DNA of 64,000 bases from Stratiolaelaps scimitus (Eukaryota; Arthropoda; Arachnida; Mesostigmata; Laelapidae): assembly GCA_019614645.1 (NCBI GenBank), contig JABWDB010000066.1, forward strand, positions 1,257,733 through 1,321,732, written 5' to 3'. Shown in pieces: positions 1 through 10,226 of the stretch. The first letter of the stretch is position 1, and every line of letters starts with the position of its first letter. The notes beneath the pieces are model-generated. The model was not told the origin of the DNA, ran no database searches, and saw only the letters and a list, made by a program, of their open reading frames with translations. The position numbers and the translations under genes were made by a program.

Positions 1-567
1 ACTACGTCCTCCGAGGCAAAGGTAAGGTCTAGCGTGGCGGATTGCTGTAGATGGGGTCTACTGAATGTTGAGCCTGGGGAGTTTACCAAGAGCAGTAGCG
101 AACTTTACCAGGGCCTGCCCTATGTTGGTCGTTTTCTTACTGCCCCATCGTTCGTGCGCTGCGTTGAAGTCGCCCGCTATGATAAGTTTGCGGCTGTGAT
201 TGTGCCTGTAAAGGGAGTTCTGGAGGTAGTCCAGAAAGCTGTCGTATTCTTGGATGTGACAATTAGGGGATATGTATATGGAATTTAAGATGTGTCTTGC
301 GAGTGCTATAAAAGAGAAGTGTGTTCCCGCCCCTGTGGCTTCTATGTAAGCCTTGGGTGATAGGGTGTGGATAGGTGCTGTTCCGTTATCTGCTTGACTG
401 GTTGCCGTTTCTAGTTGCCTTCTTGATGGTTCTGACGTTAAAACTACGTTTATCCCTTTTTCGGCTACGAACTGGGACGCCAGATCCCAGGCTGCAGGTG
501 ACCGGTTGAGGTTTATCTGCTGGATCTTAATAACCATGTTTGGCTTGGGATCTGCGGATATTGTCAA
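1..567 (-). pseudogene. ORF2 endonuclease fragment, duplicated copy 1 (LINE A)
   Basis: Start of ORF2 of the non-LTR element, encoding an APE-type endonuclease that would nick target DNA for target-primed reverse transcription. The ATG at 567 overlaps the 3' end of the upstream gag ORF (stop near 527). Visible landmarks are an N-terminal QINLNRSPAAWDLA segment and the catalytic-loop motif GDFNAAHERWGS. The frame stops at 58 after about 169 residues, before the remaining endonuclease motifs, which the other frame continues toward the window edge; that is a frameshift. It is near-identical to the copy at 1550-2059. Confidence 0.75.
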
Positions 568-1072
568 CCCGTCTCCTGCAGGCCGGGCATTGCATCGAGG
601 TAGCAGCGTGCCCCTCCGCTTTACATGCGTAGCATTTCAGGTGGTTTATTGCCGCCGCGCACTCTTTTTCCGGTTGTCCTGGTTGTCCGCATCTGAAGCA
701 TAGCGGGGTGGTCCGGCGTTCGTCCTTGCATTGTCGTGCCGGGTGGTCGAAACTTAGGCAGTTTGAGCACTGCGGAACTGACACTACTTCATCCAGGCGA
801 CAGGTGCACAGGCCTACCCGGATACGGCCCTGCCGTAGCAGTTTTCCTGCCATGGTCTCCGGGATCTTAACGATACAGGAGTTTTCTCCGGTTCGAGTCT
901 TTCTGAAGGCACCCGGGATTACTTCGGTTGCTTTCGCTCCCTCCGCTTCTAGAGCCGTCCTCAGATCTGATTCCTCCAAGGATTCCTCCATGTTTCTAAT
1001 GATTAGTGTCTTTTTCTGTGCTGTCACGTGCGCCTTCGCTTCCAGGGTTGTTTTGGCCTGAATCTCTTGATC
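527..1072 (-). pseudogene. ORF1 gag 3' part, duplicated copy 1 (LINE A)
   Basis: Nucleic-acid-binding ORF1 protein of the LINE, 3' portion only. Three knuckles are visible: CSNC..H..C, then CFRCGQPGQPEKEC with Gln in place of His, then CYACKAEGHAATSMQC. The open frame extends upstream to 1180, but the part beyond 1072 is fused antecedent sequence: 1073-1190 is really endonuclease-RT linker joined by the tandem duplication, so the apparent 217-residue ORF is a chimera. The 3' end overlaps the ORF2 start. Confidence 0.75.
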
Positions 1073-1550
1073 TCCTTTCGCAGTTTCGCCTTTGTGGCCC
1101 GGTAGTCCGCCAGTAGTTGTGTCTGTTCCGGGAGGTAGCGGGCGTGTAGGCGTGTCACTAGGCTTCTTCTTTGATAGCATTTTTTCCGTAAATTAGCTAT
1201 CCTCGGGTTCTACCAGTAGCATGGCCGGCGGTGGGCGAGCCTAGAGTGGGATTTCGAACTGGCTGCCTCGCAGGCTCGCTCCAGTAGGGCATACACTGTC
1301 TCTGGCTCATAATTTGTGGTTGAGGCGGTCTTCTCCCGGAGGATTTCCCGTAGCTTCCCATAGTCAACCCTGGGGTGTGACTGTGCCAGTTATGGCGGCT
1401 GGGGTACGGGTTGGCCGATCTTGTAGGTGATGTAGTGATGACCGAAGTGGCTGTCTAAGTCGTCGTGAATCGTCCACTCGGAGATACCGGTTACTACGTC
1501 CTCCGAGGCAAAGGTAAGGTCTAGCGTGGCGGATTGCTGTAGGTGGGGTC
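1073..1550 (-). pseudogene. Endonuclease C-terminus and RT linker of ORF2, copy 2 (LINE A)
   Basis: Continues copy 2 of the endonuclease in a shifted frame. 1581-1390 gives the C-terminal endonuclease motif ending in DSHFGHHYITYKIG (the SDHxxI region). Next comes the linker reading VDYGKLREILREKTAS, and after further frame changes LADYRATKAKLRKEI at about 1120-1073. The sequence then jumps to gag of copy 1. At least two frameshifts. Confidence 0.65.
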
Positions 1551-2059
1551 TACTGAATGTTGAGCCTGGGGAGTTTACCAAGAGCAGTAGCGAACTTTAC
1601 CAGGGCCTGCCCTATGTTGGTCGTTTTCTTACTGCCCCATCGTTCGTGCGCTGCGTTGAAGTCGCCCGCTATGATAAGTTTGCGGCTGTGATTGTGCCTG
1701 TAAAGGGAGTTCTGGAGGTAGTCCAGAAAGCTGTCGTATTCTTGGATGTGACAATTAGGGGATATGTATATGGAATTTAAGATGTGTCCTGCGAGTGCTA
1801 TAAAAGAGAAGTGTGTTCCCGCCCCTGTGGCTTCTATGTAAGCCTTGGGTGATAGGGTGTGGATAGGTGCTGTTCCGTTATCTGCTTGACTGGTTGCCGT
1901 TTCTAGTTGCCTTCTTGATGGTTCTGACGTTAAAACTACGTTTATCCCTTTTTCGGCTACGAACTGGGACGCCAGATCCCAGGCTGCAGGTGACCGGTTG
2001 AGGTTTATCTGCTGAATCTTAATAACCATGTTTGACTTGGGATCTGCGGATATTGCCAA
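1550..2059 (-). pseudogene. ORF2 endonuclease, copy 2 (LINE A)
   Basis: APE-type endonuclease domain starting at the ATG at 2059, 169 residues, nearly identical to copy 1 and overlapping the gag stop at 2019 by about 41 bp. The frame ends after LPRLNIQ and the protein continues in another frame at 1581, so a frameshift separates the GDFN motif from the SDH-type C-terminal motif. The domain would act in the nucleus in complex with the RT. Confidence 0.75.
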
Positions 2060-3899
2060 CCCGTCTCCTGCAGGCCGGGCATTGCATCGAGGTAGCAGCG
2101 TGCCCCTCCGCTTTACATGCGTAGCATTTCAGGTGGTTTATTGCCGTCGCGCACTCTTTTTCCGGTTGTCCTGGTTGTCCGCATCTGAAGCATAGCGGGG
2201 TGGTCCGGCGTTCGTCCTTGCATTGTCGTGCCGGGTGGTCGAAACTTAGGCAGTTTGAGCACTGCAGAACTGACACTACTTCATCCAGGCGACAGGTGCA
2301 CAGGCCCACCCGGATACGGCCCTGCCGTAGCAGTTTTCCTGCCATGGTCTCCGGGATCTTAACGATACAGGAGTTTTCTCCGGTTCGAGTCTTTCTGAAG
2401 GCGCCCGGGATTACTTCGGTTGCTTTCGCTCCCTCCGCTTCTAGAGCCGCCCTCAGATCTGATTCCTCCAAGGATTCCTCCATGTTTCTAATGATTAGTG
2501 TCTTTTTCTGTGCTGTCACGTGCGCCTTCGCTTCCAGGGTTGTTTTGGCCTGAATCTCTTGAGCCAGTTGGTGTGGGTTTCTGGCCGCCCCTTGGTTTAA
2601 GACCTGTCCGTCTGAGGTTTTCATCATGTGCTTGACGCGCTGGACTAATTCGGACGTTGACCTGACTGCACGTGCGGGCTTGACATACGATAGATCGCCC
2701 GTACCGACCACTATCGTACCCCAATCCTGGTGCTTCTTGCCTTTGTTGGTTACTGGCTGGTTGGGATCGTGGCCTTTGACGCAGATTTGTATCTATGCGC
2801 CTGGGTGTGCTGCCAGTCCGATCTCCATGATCTTGCGTATTTGCTTCACGTCGGCGCTCTCAGGGGCTGCCATTCGGGCCTCGTTAATGTCTTTTTTTCC
2901 CTCAGCCGGGTGCACATCGCGTCCGACCCCCCCGGAGGACTTCCGTGTTTGCTTGCGTCTGTCTCCAGCTTTGAGAGTAGGCGTACAATGAGGATCTTGG
3001 GTGCTGCCTCGGGCAGTGTTACGTCAATGCCTTCGATGACCGCATTATATTGGCTTTGCAAGAGGATGTCTTCCCTTCCTGGAGGTGTGGTAGTGCTGTT
3101 TGCAGTGAGGGGTACGTGGAGGACAGTCGCTCGATGAGTTTCCCGTCCTTGCCGCTCTCTTGGGACAGCAGGATCACTCGGGTCTGGGGCTTGTCAGACG
3201 AGATGTTGGTGCGGGTTAGTTTGGCCTTCTCGTACATCCGTTCGGGACATTTCCTCTCAACCCGCGCCTTGAACTCCGCGTCGTCCAGCGGCTCCTCGGC
3301 CGAGTTTTTGATGATGCGGGTGACTTCCGCGCTGGTCTGCGTTTCCTTGTCCTCAGTGGTCGCTGATGCTGTCGTCGTGTAGACGAAACCTGCGTCCCTA
3401 CCTGTGCGGTTAAGAGATCGGATAAGATCGGTCAGTTCGTGCACAGCTGCCGTTATCTTCGATCCTGTGTTTCTTATCGCGCTTATCTCCGTTTCGAGCT
3501 TGACTGCCTTCTCGAAAAGCGTTCCCAAATTTTTCAAGCTGATCGGTTGGCTTTCGGTGTGATCAGCGTGTCGGTCTGCCCCTGCCTGGGTTTTCTTTGG
3601 TGCCTGGGAGGTGGTGGTTGAGGGAGAAGAGGCTTTCCTCTTTTCCTCTGCTTTCGCAGTTCAGACTCCATACCAGTGTCCGTGGGCGCTGGATATTCAT
3701 CCTTGTCGTCGGCTGAACTTACGGTTTTCTCGCTTGAGGCGGTTTGCCGGACGGTAGTTTCTCCTGCACTTGTCGCGTGCCTGGGCTGCTGGCGTTGCTG
3801 GGGGGCTACTGGTGAGCCCTTAGCCTTGCTCGACCTGTTGAAGACGCTGGGTAGATTGTCAGTCGAGCTGGCGCTTGCTTGCGTGCCGTCCTTGTCCAT
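2019..3899 (-). pseudogene. ORF1 (gag-like) of LINE A, frameshifted
   Basis: RNA-binding ORF1 protein that would coat LINE RNA. Four consecutive open pieces in different frames cover it: 3899-3534 (ATG at 3899; low-complexity, charged, proline-rich N-terminus), 3537-3019 (coiled-coil-like stretch rich in E, K and L), 3061-2846, and 2711-2019 with the zinc-knuckle domain. The knuckles are CCHC, a second with Gln for His (CFRCGQPGQPEKEC), and CX2CX4HX6C. Three frame changes show it is inactive. The stop at 2019 lies inside ORF2, as is usual for R1/TRAS-type elements. Confidence 0.75.
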
Positions 3900-3930
3900 G
3901 CGAGCAGACAGCCCCCAGCTGTTCTCCTAG

Positions 3931-4139
3931 CTAATTGCTCCAAAAGCAGAAAATTTCAGACAAAAAAAAAGAATTCAGACAAGAATTTACTCCGGAGGTG
4001 GACGGAATTTCTACTGAAAATTCCCAAATCTCGAGACCCATACCGATCAGCTGTTCGGTGGCGTAATGCAGCGCACACGAAAACTAGAACGCACACAAAA
4101 TCAGATGAGACAGTTGGATAGCTGGCACCAAGACGAATC
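3931..4139. other. No recognised gene
   Basis: Contains an A-rich run at 3961-3971 and the probable 5' junction of LINE A. Nothing else is identifiable. Confidence 0.4.
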
Positions 4140-4442
4140 TAACGTTAAACCCGTCAGCGCCTGCGTCGCCTCATACGTGAGCTACCCCATATTGCGGTCT
4201 AACCACACCCGAGGTCTGGTATCAGGCTTTTGGTCCAACACCCCTTCATCACTCCCGGAGTAACCTGCGTCCACTCCTGTTGCCAGGCGACGGGGGCGGC
4301 TCTCCGGGCCATGGTCGAATCCAGATTCCCAGCTGGATTCGACCATGGATTCTCTTTCAACAGCTAGAAGATCCCACGGTAACATTCTTGATATGGCCAG
4401 GTGAACGTCGGTCGATAGGAACGGAGCGCCAAGTCCGCCCAT
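4140..4442 (-). pseudogene. LINE family C, ORF2 C-terminal fragment
   Basis: Minus-strand fragments of the region after the RT domain: a MLPWDLLAVER motif shared with the larger family C copies, then RPRVWLDRNMG and sequence matching the element at 5150-5210. A short segment near 4300-4350 is duplicated in inverted form (attcgaccatgg and its complement). Frameshifted and short. Confidence 0.6.
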
Positions 4443-4875
4443 ACTTCTTTTTGAGAGAAGGAAATTTGCTTCACACGCACAGACACCACCAGAGACATTC
4501 CAGTCTCCATAAAAGTAGGCCGATTCAATGCAGGGTTGACGTGGATGACAAAACGCCTCTGCCTGCGAAAAGTATCCTCTGCTGAGCGTCTATCTCTTCC
4601 CTGGAGTCGGCACACTTGGCATTACTTCGATATCTAGGGAAGGTGTGTACTGCTCCGGCTAGTGTTCTATAGCCGGGTGCTTTGGTCTCCTACGGCCACT
4701 TTGGCTTCCGTATTGGGGTCCTGCCCTCGGACTCCCTGGCCCGTGGCGGGAATGCGCGAGGACTGGTGAAGGAGGAGGCCTCCGTAACAGGCCTGCCAAT
4801 CTACCCAAGGGGGACCGGCTACTCGATCCACTTATTCCCGGCCCACCTGAGTGGGAATGCGCAGGGAAAGCCGGT
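4443..4875 (-). repeat. Dispersed ~430-bp retrotransposed 3' unit (copy 1)
   Basis: Same unit as 22391-22838 (same orientation) and 15190-15690 (opposite orientation). It begins on the plus strand with a T-rich stretch, i.e. a degenerate poly(A) tail of a minus-strand insertion. It carries a duplicated module around 'gtgggaatgcgc'. Probably the 3' region of a LINE or a SINE mobilised by family C. Confidence 0.65.
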
Positions 4876-6155
4876 CTGGCTAACGGTGGAGGCGTTCCCT
4901 TCCATCCAATCTACGACCTCAGCCCAGGCTGCCCTTGATTTGACTATATGTGCCACAAATTCTCTGACTGGTTTTCCCGCAACCTCCCTCGAGCCCCTCT
5001 CCTGGCTGACGCTAGTGACACGCATTGGGTCATCGTATACTCAACGTCGTCCACCTCGCCAGAGTCGCACAGCATGCATATGTCCACTTGCGTCTTTCCG
5101 ATCTTAACCATGTAGGTCTGGAACTGCTCGTAGCCCGTCAGCACCTGCGTCGCCTCATACGTGAGCTCTCCCATATTGCAGTCTAACCACACTCTCAGGT
5201 CTGATACCAGGCCTTGCCCATAACCAGGAGTCTCCTCTTCTGCTCCGACACAAGGCACGAGGCGCTCGAAGTTAAGGGATACTCGCTGCGCCTTAGCTGT
5301 GGCGCACTTGATGTGCTCCAGGCCGCTCAGCCTTTGGTCAAGAATGGCTCCGAGGCATTTCAACTCTCACCTGATTTCTATCGGGTAATCATCGAGCAAG
5401 AGGTTGACTCCTCCTGTTTTCTTCGTGCCTGTTAGGTGCATTGTCTCCGTCTTAACAGATACAAGCTGGAGATGGTATTATAAGAATCCATCCACTGTAC
5501 CCCCCAACGTAAGGCTTCACTGGCCATGCCTTCAAGGGTGTCCTTCGCTCTCGCTGTGACCATCACGGCCATGTTATCCTTGTAGGCGAGGAGCTCGACG
5601 CATTCCGTCAAATCGGTTAGCAGAAGCCCGTCATAGGCATGGTTCTAGGGCACAGGCCCAAAAATCGAACTTTTTGGGACGCCGGCAGTGACCTCGTGCT
5701 CCAGGCCTTCTGCGACCAAACCTCGTCCTGCCAGGTACCGCACATTTTTTATGATGTGCCCGCTTAAGTCCTTCTTTGCTCGCAGGTCCTCGTCCAGAAG
5801 CCCCTACAACCTGTCGGCCACCTCTCTGCCGTATAGCCCGTTATTGGCCAGCCTGCTTCGAGCCCTCGAGTACGCCCTTCTCACCCGTACACAAACTCTC
5901 CTTGCTATGGCTATAGCCTCCTTCCACCAATATGTCTGCGGGTGCTTCCAACCCCCAAACATCTCAGTGAGCCCCTCGGCGATGATCCCTTCCCTGAGCA
6001 AGCGCCGGCACTCCGCGTTTGCTTAGTGGCCTGCCTTTTATATTCCGAAACTGCCAGCGAGCCCGTCATGTTTGTCTCCGGTGTGGTTGAGTTTACCGAG
6101 TACGGTTAGGACGTATCTATGATCGCTATATGAATCCTCCTCGAGAACTTTCGAA
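4876..6155 (-). pseudogene. LINE family C, degenerate ORF2 pieces
   Basis: Minus-strand remnants of an R1-clade-like pol. At 6001-5804 is the WKEAIA.ARRVCVRVRRAYSRARSRL segment (endonuclease-RT linker), then RT fragments, then at 5363-4944 MKCLGAILDQRLSGLEHIK (RT thumb) joined by deletion to VWLDCNMGELTYEATQVLTG and a C-terminal CMLCDSGEVDDVEYTMTQC knuckle-like motif. Homologous to 50768-53040. Multiple frameshifts and internal deletions. It directly abuts the receptor relic at 6160. Confidence 0.7.
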
Positions 6156-6159
6156 GTTT

Positions 6160-6669
6160 CGAAACCTTCAAGGCTGCTTTGGGCGCTATTGTCAAGATCG
6201 GTGACCGAGACAGGGTAGAACTCAGTGATCCATATTAAAGGAACTTCGATGGTTCGACTGGAGAGCTCGAGCGGATGTTAAATGGTGCCAAGTGGTCTGG
6301 CTGGGAACATACCCCAGTGGGGTAAGTTTTTTCTGTGTATGTAGTTTTTCTCTGAGAACGCATACAGTCTCTTTGCATCCCGTCTAATGACGAAGCGGAA
6401 CACATGTATGAAAAAACGGTTATGAAATTCGACATCAGGTTGCCCGCTTACCACAGAGAAAAGACTCGATGTGATGAAATCATGACGAGTTGTCATGGAG
6501 TGGTAGTAGAACTTATACGGGAACTCGTGAAACGCTACTAGCAGTGGTGGTTCACAGCTCTGTTTATAGATCACGCTGAAGTAGGCTTCCCGGCCAGGCC
6601 ACGCGATTCAGAATTGTAACTATGGCAGGGAAGGAGCAACGCCAAGCCAATGTAAAATCATCAACACAT
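6160..6669 (-). pseudogene. IR-0: 5' relic of an alpha-subfamily receptor gene
   Basis: Decayed N-terminal third of a gene like IR-1. Recognisable pieces are PPLLVAFHEFPY, FHNRFFIHVFRF, RLYAF and WGMFPARPLGTI, matching IR-1 residues about 44-152 in the same order, with small deletions and frame changes. The position equivalent to the IR-1 ATG is 6669, and sequence upstream (6670-6900) still resembles the IR-1 5' flank. The 3' two thirds have been lost at the junction with the family C LINE debris near 6155. Confidence 0.8.
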
Positions 6670-7055
6670 TTGGAGTTTAGTTCTATAAATCACTAATGAA
6701 CAAATGAAGACTTGGATGCGGTCATCACTAACTGGGATATACAAATGTGGTGTTCAAATATTGAAAATCTTGAAAATAGTATTTTGTTTCGGAAGTCACT
6801 TGCATTGAAAATAGTGATTTTCTATCAGTCTAATGTTATAAACTAAAAGCAACAAAAAGACAAAAACTCCGTATGTCAACAGACCGCTATTGCTCCTATC
6901 GCTCTATTGTTAACATCTAACATATAATTGGCAAACATCTGGCACAATATTGTACCATATGCTCTGTAACCCACATGCCGTAGACGATTCCGCTGCCAGA
7001 ACATTTTACTATGAACCAATAAATTATGATATGATGACGGTTATGTTTATAGAGT
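6670..7055. other. Receptor 5' flank, alpha type (relic)
   Basis: The first ~130 bp align by eye with 12096-12220 upstream of IR-1. The rest is AT-rich and unrecognised. Confidence 0.5.
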
Positions 7056-7860
7056 CAACGCTACTCGACGACTATATAAGGACAGCAATTCAGTTAATAA
7101 AACACTGTCTGCTCTCAGTCTGAACCACGAGTATTCACTAAGCGAGTCCGTGGTCCGCTCGTTATCACCCGGATAAGCTAGTGAACATGTAATCCTCTCC
7201 AAATTTCCCAACATCTTCGTTATCAGCACGATCCTTCGACTTAAGCAAAAGGCTTATCTTCAAAATTATCCCACCAGGGTACGTAATCATCAAAAAGAGA
7301 AGAAGTGCAACGATAACCAGTGGACCCGAGAAAAATGAAATGCAATTTGAAACAGAGCAGTATGTCCACGAAGTAATCAAATGTACTCTGGTACCGACAA
7401 CGCAGCAAGATCCTGCGAAGCAGTCAGAAGAACAAAGGCCGGTCTCTGAGAATGATTTCCAAAAAGCTGATGACAAGGGTGAAATTCAACAGCAAGTTTA
7501 AACCGGAATCTGGAGTGCTCAGGGCTGCGGCCTATGGTGGATTAATTAACTTTCGCTATACCAGCCAGAAAAACTCGACTAACAACGTATTGGAATTTGA
7601 AGAACTGGTTACAACAGCAAAAGCGACTGGCAGCACTCCAGACGAAGCTCTACTCACGGCAAAGCTGCTTGAATCTTCACCAGCATCCTGGCAGCCATTC
7701 AAAATGTCGTACAATGCTCAGGCAACGAAGGACCTAAACACACGCAAAAATCTGATACAGGGGGAAGCCTCAAGACGAGATGATCAAAAGGGTACAGACA
7801 GACCAAACCGCAGCTCTGTATTCCAGACTCAATTAATCGATAGATCGTGAAGCTTGCCAA
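7056..7860 (+). mobile_element. Ty1/copia-like element fragment 1: partial LTR, leader and gag
   Basis: Homologous to 13380-13911. The left part holds an LTR-like promoter region with 'tatataagg' at about 7073 and a tttataaac-type environment, then an untranslated leader, then gag. The gag piece is an open frame at 7452-7850 (132 residues) preceded by FETEQYVHEVIKCTL in another frame. The segment SWQPFKMSYNAQATKDL followed by EGEASRR-type sequence resembles the UBN2 region of copia gag. No protease, integrase or RT remains. The 5' end is cut at 7056. Confidence 0.6.
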
Positions 7861-7989
7861 GCAACAATGAGGGTGTTTGACCAATACATGTTGTTTACCA
7901 AACCAAAAAAGTCCTGGTTAGGGGAGAACAACACTTGCGCGCACCTGGTGAAGGCACCGTCAGCTTTCATCTCTTTGATAAAGGAAAGT

Positions 7990-8093
7990 GGGCACTACGC
8001 CTGCTTAAAGACGAGCCTGGGTCGAATCTGGGAAAACCCGAAGCATGCGGGGATTCGCTCTCCTCATTCTACTAAACGTCAAAAACGCGTTTA
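7990..8093 (+). pseudogene. ~100-bp fragment of a LINE family C reverse transcriptase
   Basis: Reads SGKTRSMRGFALLILLNVKNAFNT, matching SGKTRRTR..ILILLDGKNAFNT of the copy at 50768-53040. The catalytic Asp of RT motif A is Asn here. It is wedged exactly between the copia fragment and repeat X. Confidence 0.6.
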
Positions 8094-8410
8094 ACACGGA
8101 GTCGTCAACGAGTTGTCACATGACCTTGTCACCTCTTTGTCGACTGCAAATTTGTGACTTTAGCGCGAGAAAAATCACTTCATCCAATGTAAATTAAGTT
8201 CAAAAATATCGATCATAGCGAAACATAGGTGAACGTTGGCTGATGTGAGCTTCATGTAGAGCTCACTTTAAATGAAGTTGAAAGGGCAACGTTGGAATAG
8301 TGAAGATCACTCAAAGGATGAATTAAAAAATATTTAAAAGATATTCTACCAATGAGAAAGTTTTTTAGTATAGATATTTAATAAGTATATCGATATTTAT
8401 TTAAAGTGTA
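8094..8410. repeat. Repeat X, copy 1
   Basis: Member of a four-copy family (8094-8410, 12697-13010, 15690-16095, 20690-21240) sharing 'gtcaacgagttgtcacatg' and a terminal 'atatcgatatttattt'. It lies upstream of alpha receptor genes and appears to be part of the duplicated receptor block rather than a mobile element. Confidence 0.75.
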
Positions 8411-8575
8411 ACATAACATAACATTTGCGGTTTATTTCCGGAACTGCAATTTTACAATGCTTAAGTTCTCGATTAAAAAATAGGGTAAAAGTAAGAGTGT
8501 ATTATCACCAAATTGTTCATGCAATTAGCTGTAATAATATTAACAGCTATATTGTTTGAGCATGTGCGTTTTTTA

Positions 8576-8700
8576 AAAATGTAAGGTTAATCCTGGACGG
8601 ACACAAGGCTTCACAACTAAGGTATTTGTCTGGTAGTGTCGGACTTTTACCAACTAAACTCTGAACAGATTTTGATTTGGGGCACTGACCGTAGCAGTTT
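8576..8700 (-). repeat. LINE 3'-UTR repeat (Y), copy 1
   Basis: Minus-oriented copy of a high-copy 3' end (also at 16137, 23586, 29749, 54294, 62124 in plus orientation, and 63649). Diagnostic segments are 'aaggtatttg', 'tggtagtgtc' and 'gacttggggcactgacc' or close variants. Shared with the alpha block copy at 16137. Confidence 0.7.
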
Positions 8701-8767
8701 GAGCGTATATTCAAGGCCACCTATTGTCGGGGGCTGCGGGGGCTCTAGTTGATCACGCCTCCATTGA

Positions 8768-8772
8768 GTGAG

Positions 8773-8799
<27 letters not shown>
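8768..8799. repeat. (TA)n microsatellite
   Basis: About 14 TA units. The same repeat occurs at the orthologous place in the second alpha block (16338-16366). Confidence 0.95.
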
Positions 8800-8803
<4 letters not shown>

Positions 8804-10226
8804 ATTTGCCATTCTTTCCGGAATCGCTTTTGCATCAGAGGCGTGCCTAATGCAGGGAGACGCAGCTGGTTATATTATTTTCACAATTGTTGTTGTTCTT
8901 ATTTCATGTCTATTTCCCGGTTATTAAATTCCTTCACTGTCTTTGTTTGTCCGATATTGCCAATTTTCGTTTTGTTTTATTCAGTTCTTGTCACGGCACT
9001 CGTTCTGTGAAACCTAGCGCAACTTTATGTTGATTTTTGAAGATCTTAGGTTCTCTGGTCTGATTGAGCGTTTTAAGAATGAACGACTACCGCTGGAAAT
9101 GAGGACACCTTTCTTCATTGTTACGAAACAGAGTTGCTTTCCGGCAACTATTCTCAGTGCTGCTTCTGCAGCGGTTTATTACTTATATAGGCCTGAACTT
9201 TCATTGTTACATAGGAAAGGGTAGAACCGTCCGATGTGATAATCCGTGGAATTTTCCAGAGAAGAGTGAGCAGTGTCCTTGGCTCCGGGTGTTGACTCGA
9301 AGGCTTTGAACTCGGCCAGTCCTCCTGTTCACGTGTTTCGTGCATATTATAATATACCTGGTGTGATATACGAGTAATGGCGATATGCCTCTTCATGCTG
9401 CTAATTTATGTTATTAACACAGAGAGGAAACATAGACGACTCTTGGTGTTTAAGTGCTGTTCACCATAGATCGTCAACACTTTAATATGTACCTTTCTTG
9501 TGCCTACTGTTTTGCACCTCAGCAGTACATATTTGATTATTTCATCTTCTTTTCCGCAAATTCGGCGGAGATTCCGTGAACTACACAAATTTATCACCTA
9601 GCATTTTTCATTTCCTTCAAATTTGACCTTAGCATTTTGAGGAGAGGAACTAGATCAAATGTAATGTAAGCATTTTGGTTATGATTCGTAGCGATTTGTA
9701 GCCATTAGCTGAGGATATTTACTTGATCTGGGGTAGTAGTCCACCACATATTGCTGAAACATTACTCAGTCTGTGAATAATTTGTGTATTTAGAGATTTT
9801 TTTCAATGTATATAAATTGTACTCACATGTATATGGTTCCTAACATGGAGTGATATACAATACATGTTTGGAACCATGAGACCATGCCTGGGGATAGTGA
9901 AACACGTGAGTGACGCACAGGAGAGAGTTTTGAACACCTTTAGTGTTACAATCATAGTAGAATCACACATGACAAGGTCCAGGGCGACCGCTTATAACAG
10001 ACGGCATCCTAAGCCGTGTGCACGATAAGACAGAATACAAAGAGAATAGATGACTGTACGGGATACCCTCCAAACACATATCTCTCGTTGTCACAGAATG
10101 AAGCAGACATGTTTTTAATGGCATTACACTGAAGCTGCACACGACGATCAGACGCTGGGCGGACACAAGTCCATAGGATCACATGAGCCAAGTGTCTTGA
10201 CCACGCCGATAATTCTCACAGTCGAT
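8800..10226. other. Intergenic part of alpha block 1
   Basis: No gene recognised. 8800-9020 and 9480-9640 match 16366-16590 and 16590-16735. 9027-9480 is absent from the second block, and the second block has about 750 bp (16740-17490) absent here. 9770-10226 is the receptor 3' flank shared with 17763-18259. Confidence 0.6.

Larger units (their letters stand above)
1..2564. repeat. 1492-bp tandem duplication inside LINE A (copies 1-1072 and 1493-2564)
   Basis: Position 1 matches position 1493 and the match runs to about 1072/2564, where copy 1 switches to endonuclease-RT linker sequence and copy 2 continues into upstream gag. Both sides of the switch share 'tgaatctcttga'. Only scattered substitutions separate the copies, so the event is recent relative to the decay of the element. 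Copy 1 may extend beyond the left edge. Confidence 0.85.
1..3930 (-). mobile_element. LINE A (R1-clade-like), 5' half with internal tandem duplication
   Basis: Minus-strand non-LTR retrotransposon. Order along the minus strand is ORF1 (gag-like), an APE-type endonuclease that opens ORF2, and the start of the endonuclease-RT linker; then a second gag/endonuclease copy created by tandem duplication runs off the left edge. The RT domain is not in the window. ORF1 with three CCHC-type knuckles overlapping an ORF2 that starts with an APE endonuclease is the arrangement of R1/TRAS-type LINEs. Frameshifts in both ORFs show it is dead. The 5' end lies somewhere near 3930-4100 and I could not fix it. 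Confidence 0.8.

Noticed and set aside
7056..8093. One continuous element from LTR to 8093
   Set aside because: 8015-8093 matches a LINE family C RT and not copia, so the segment is a composite.
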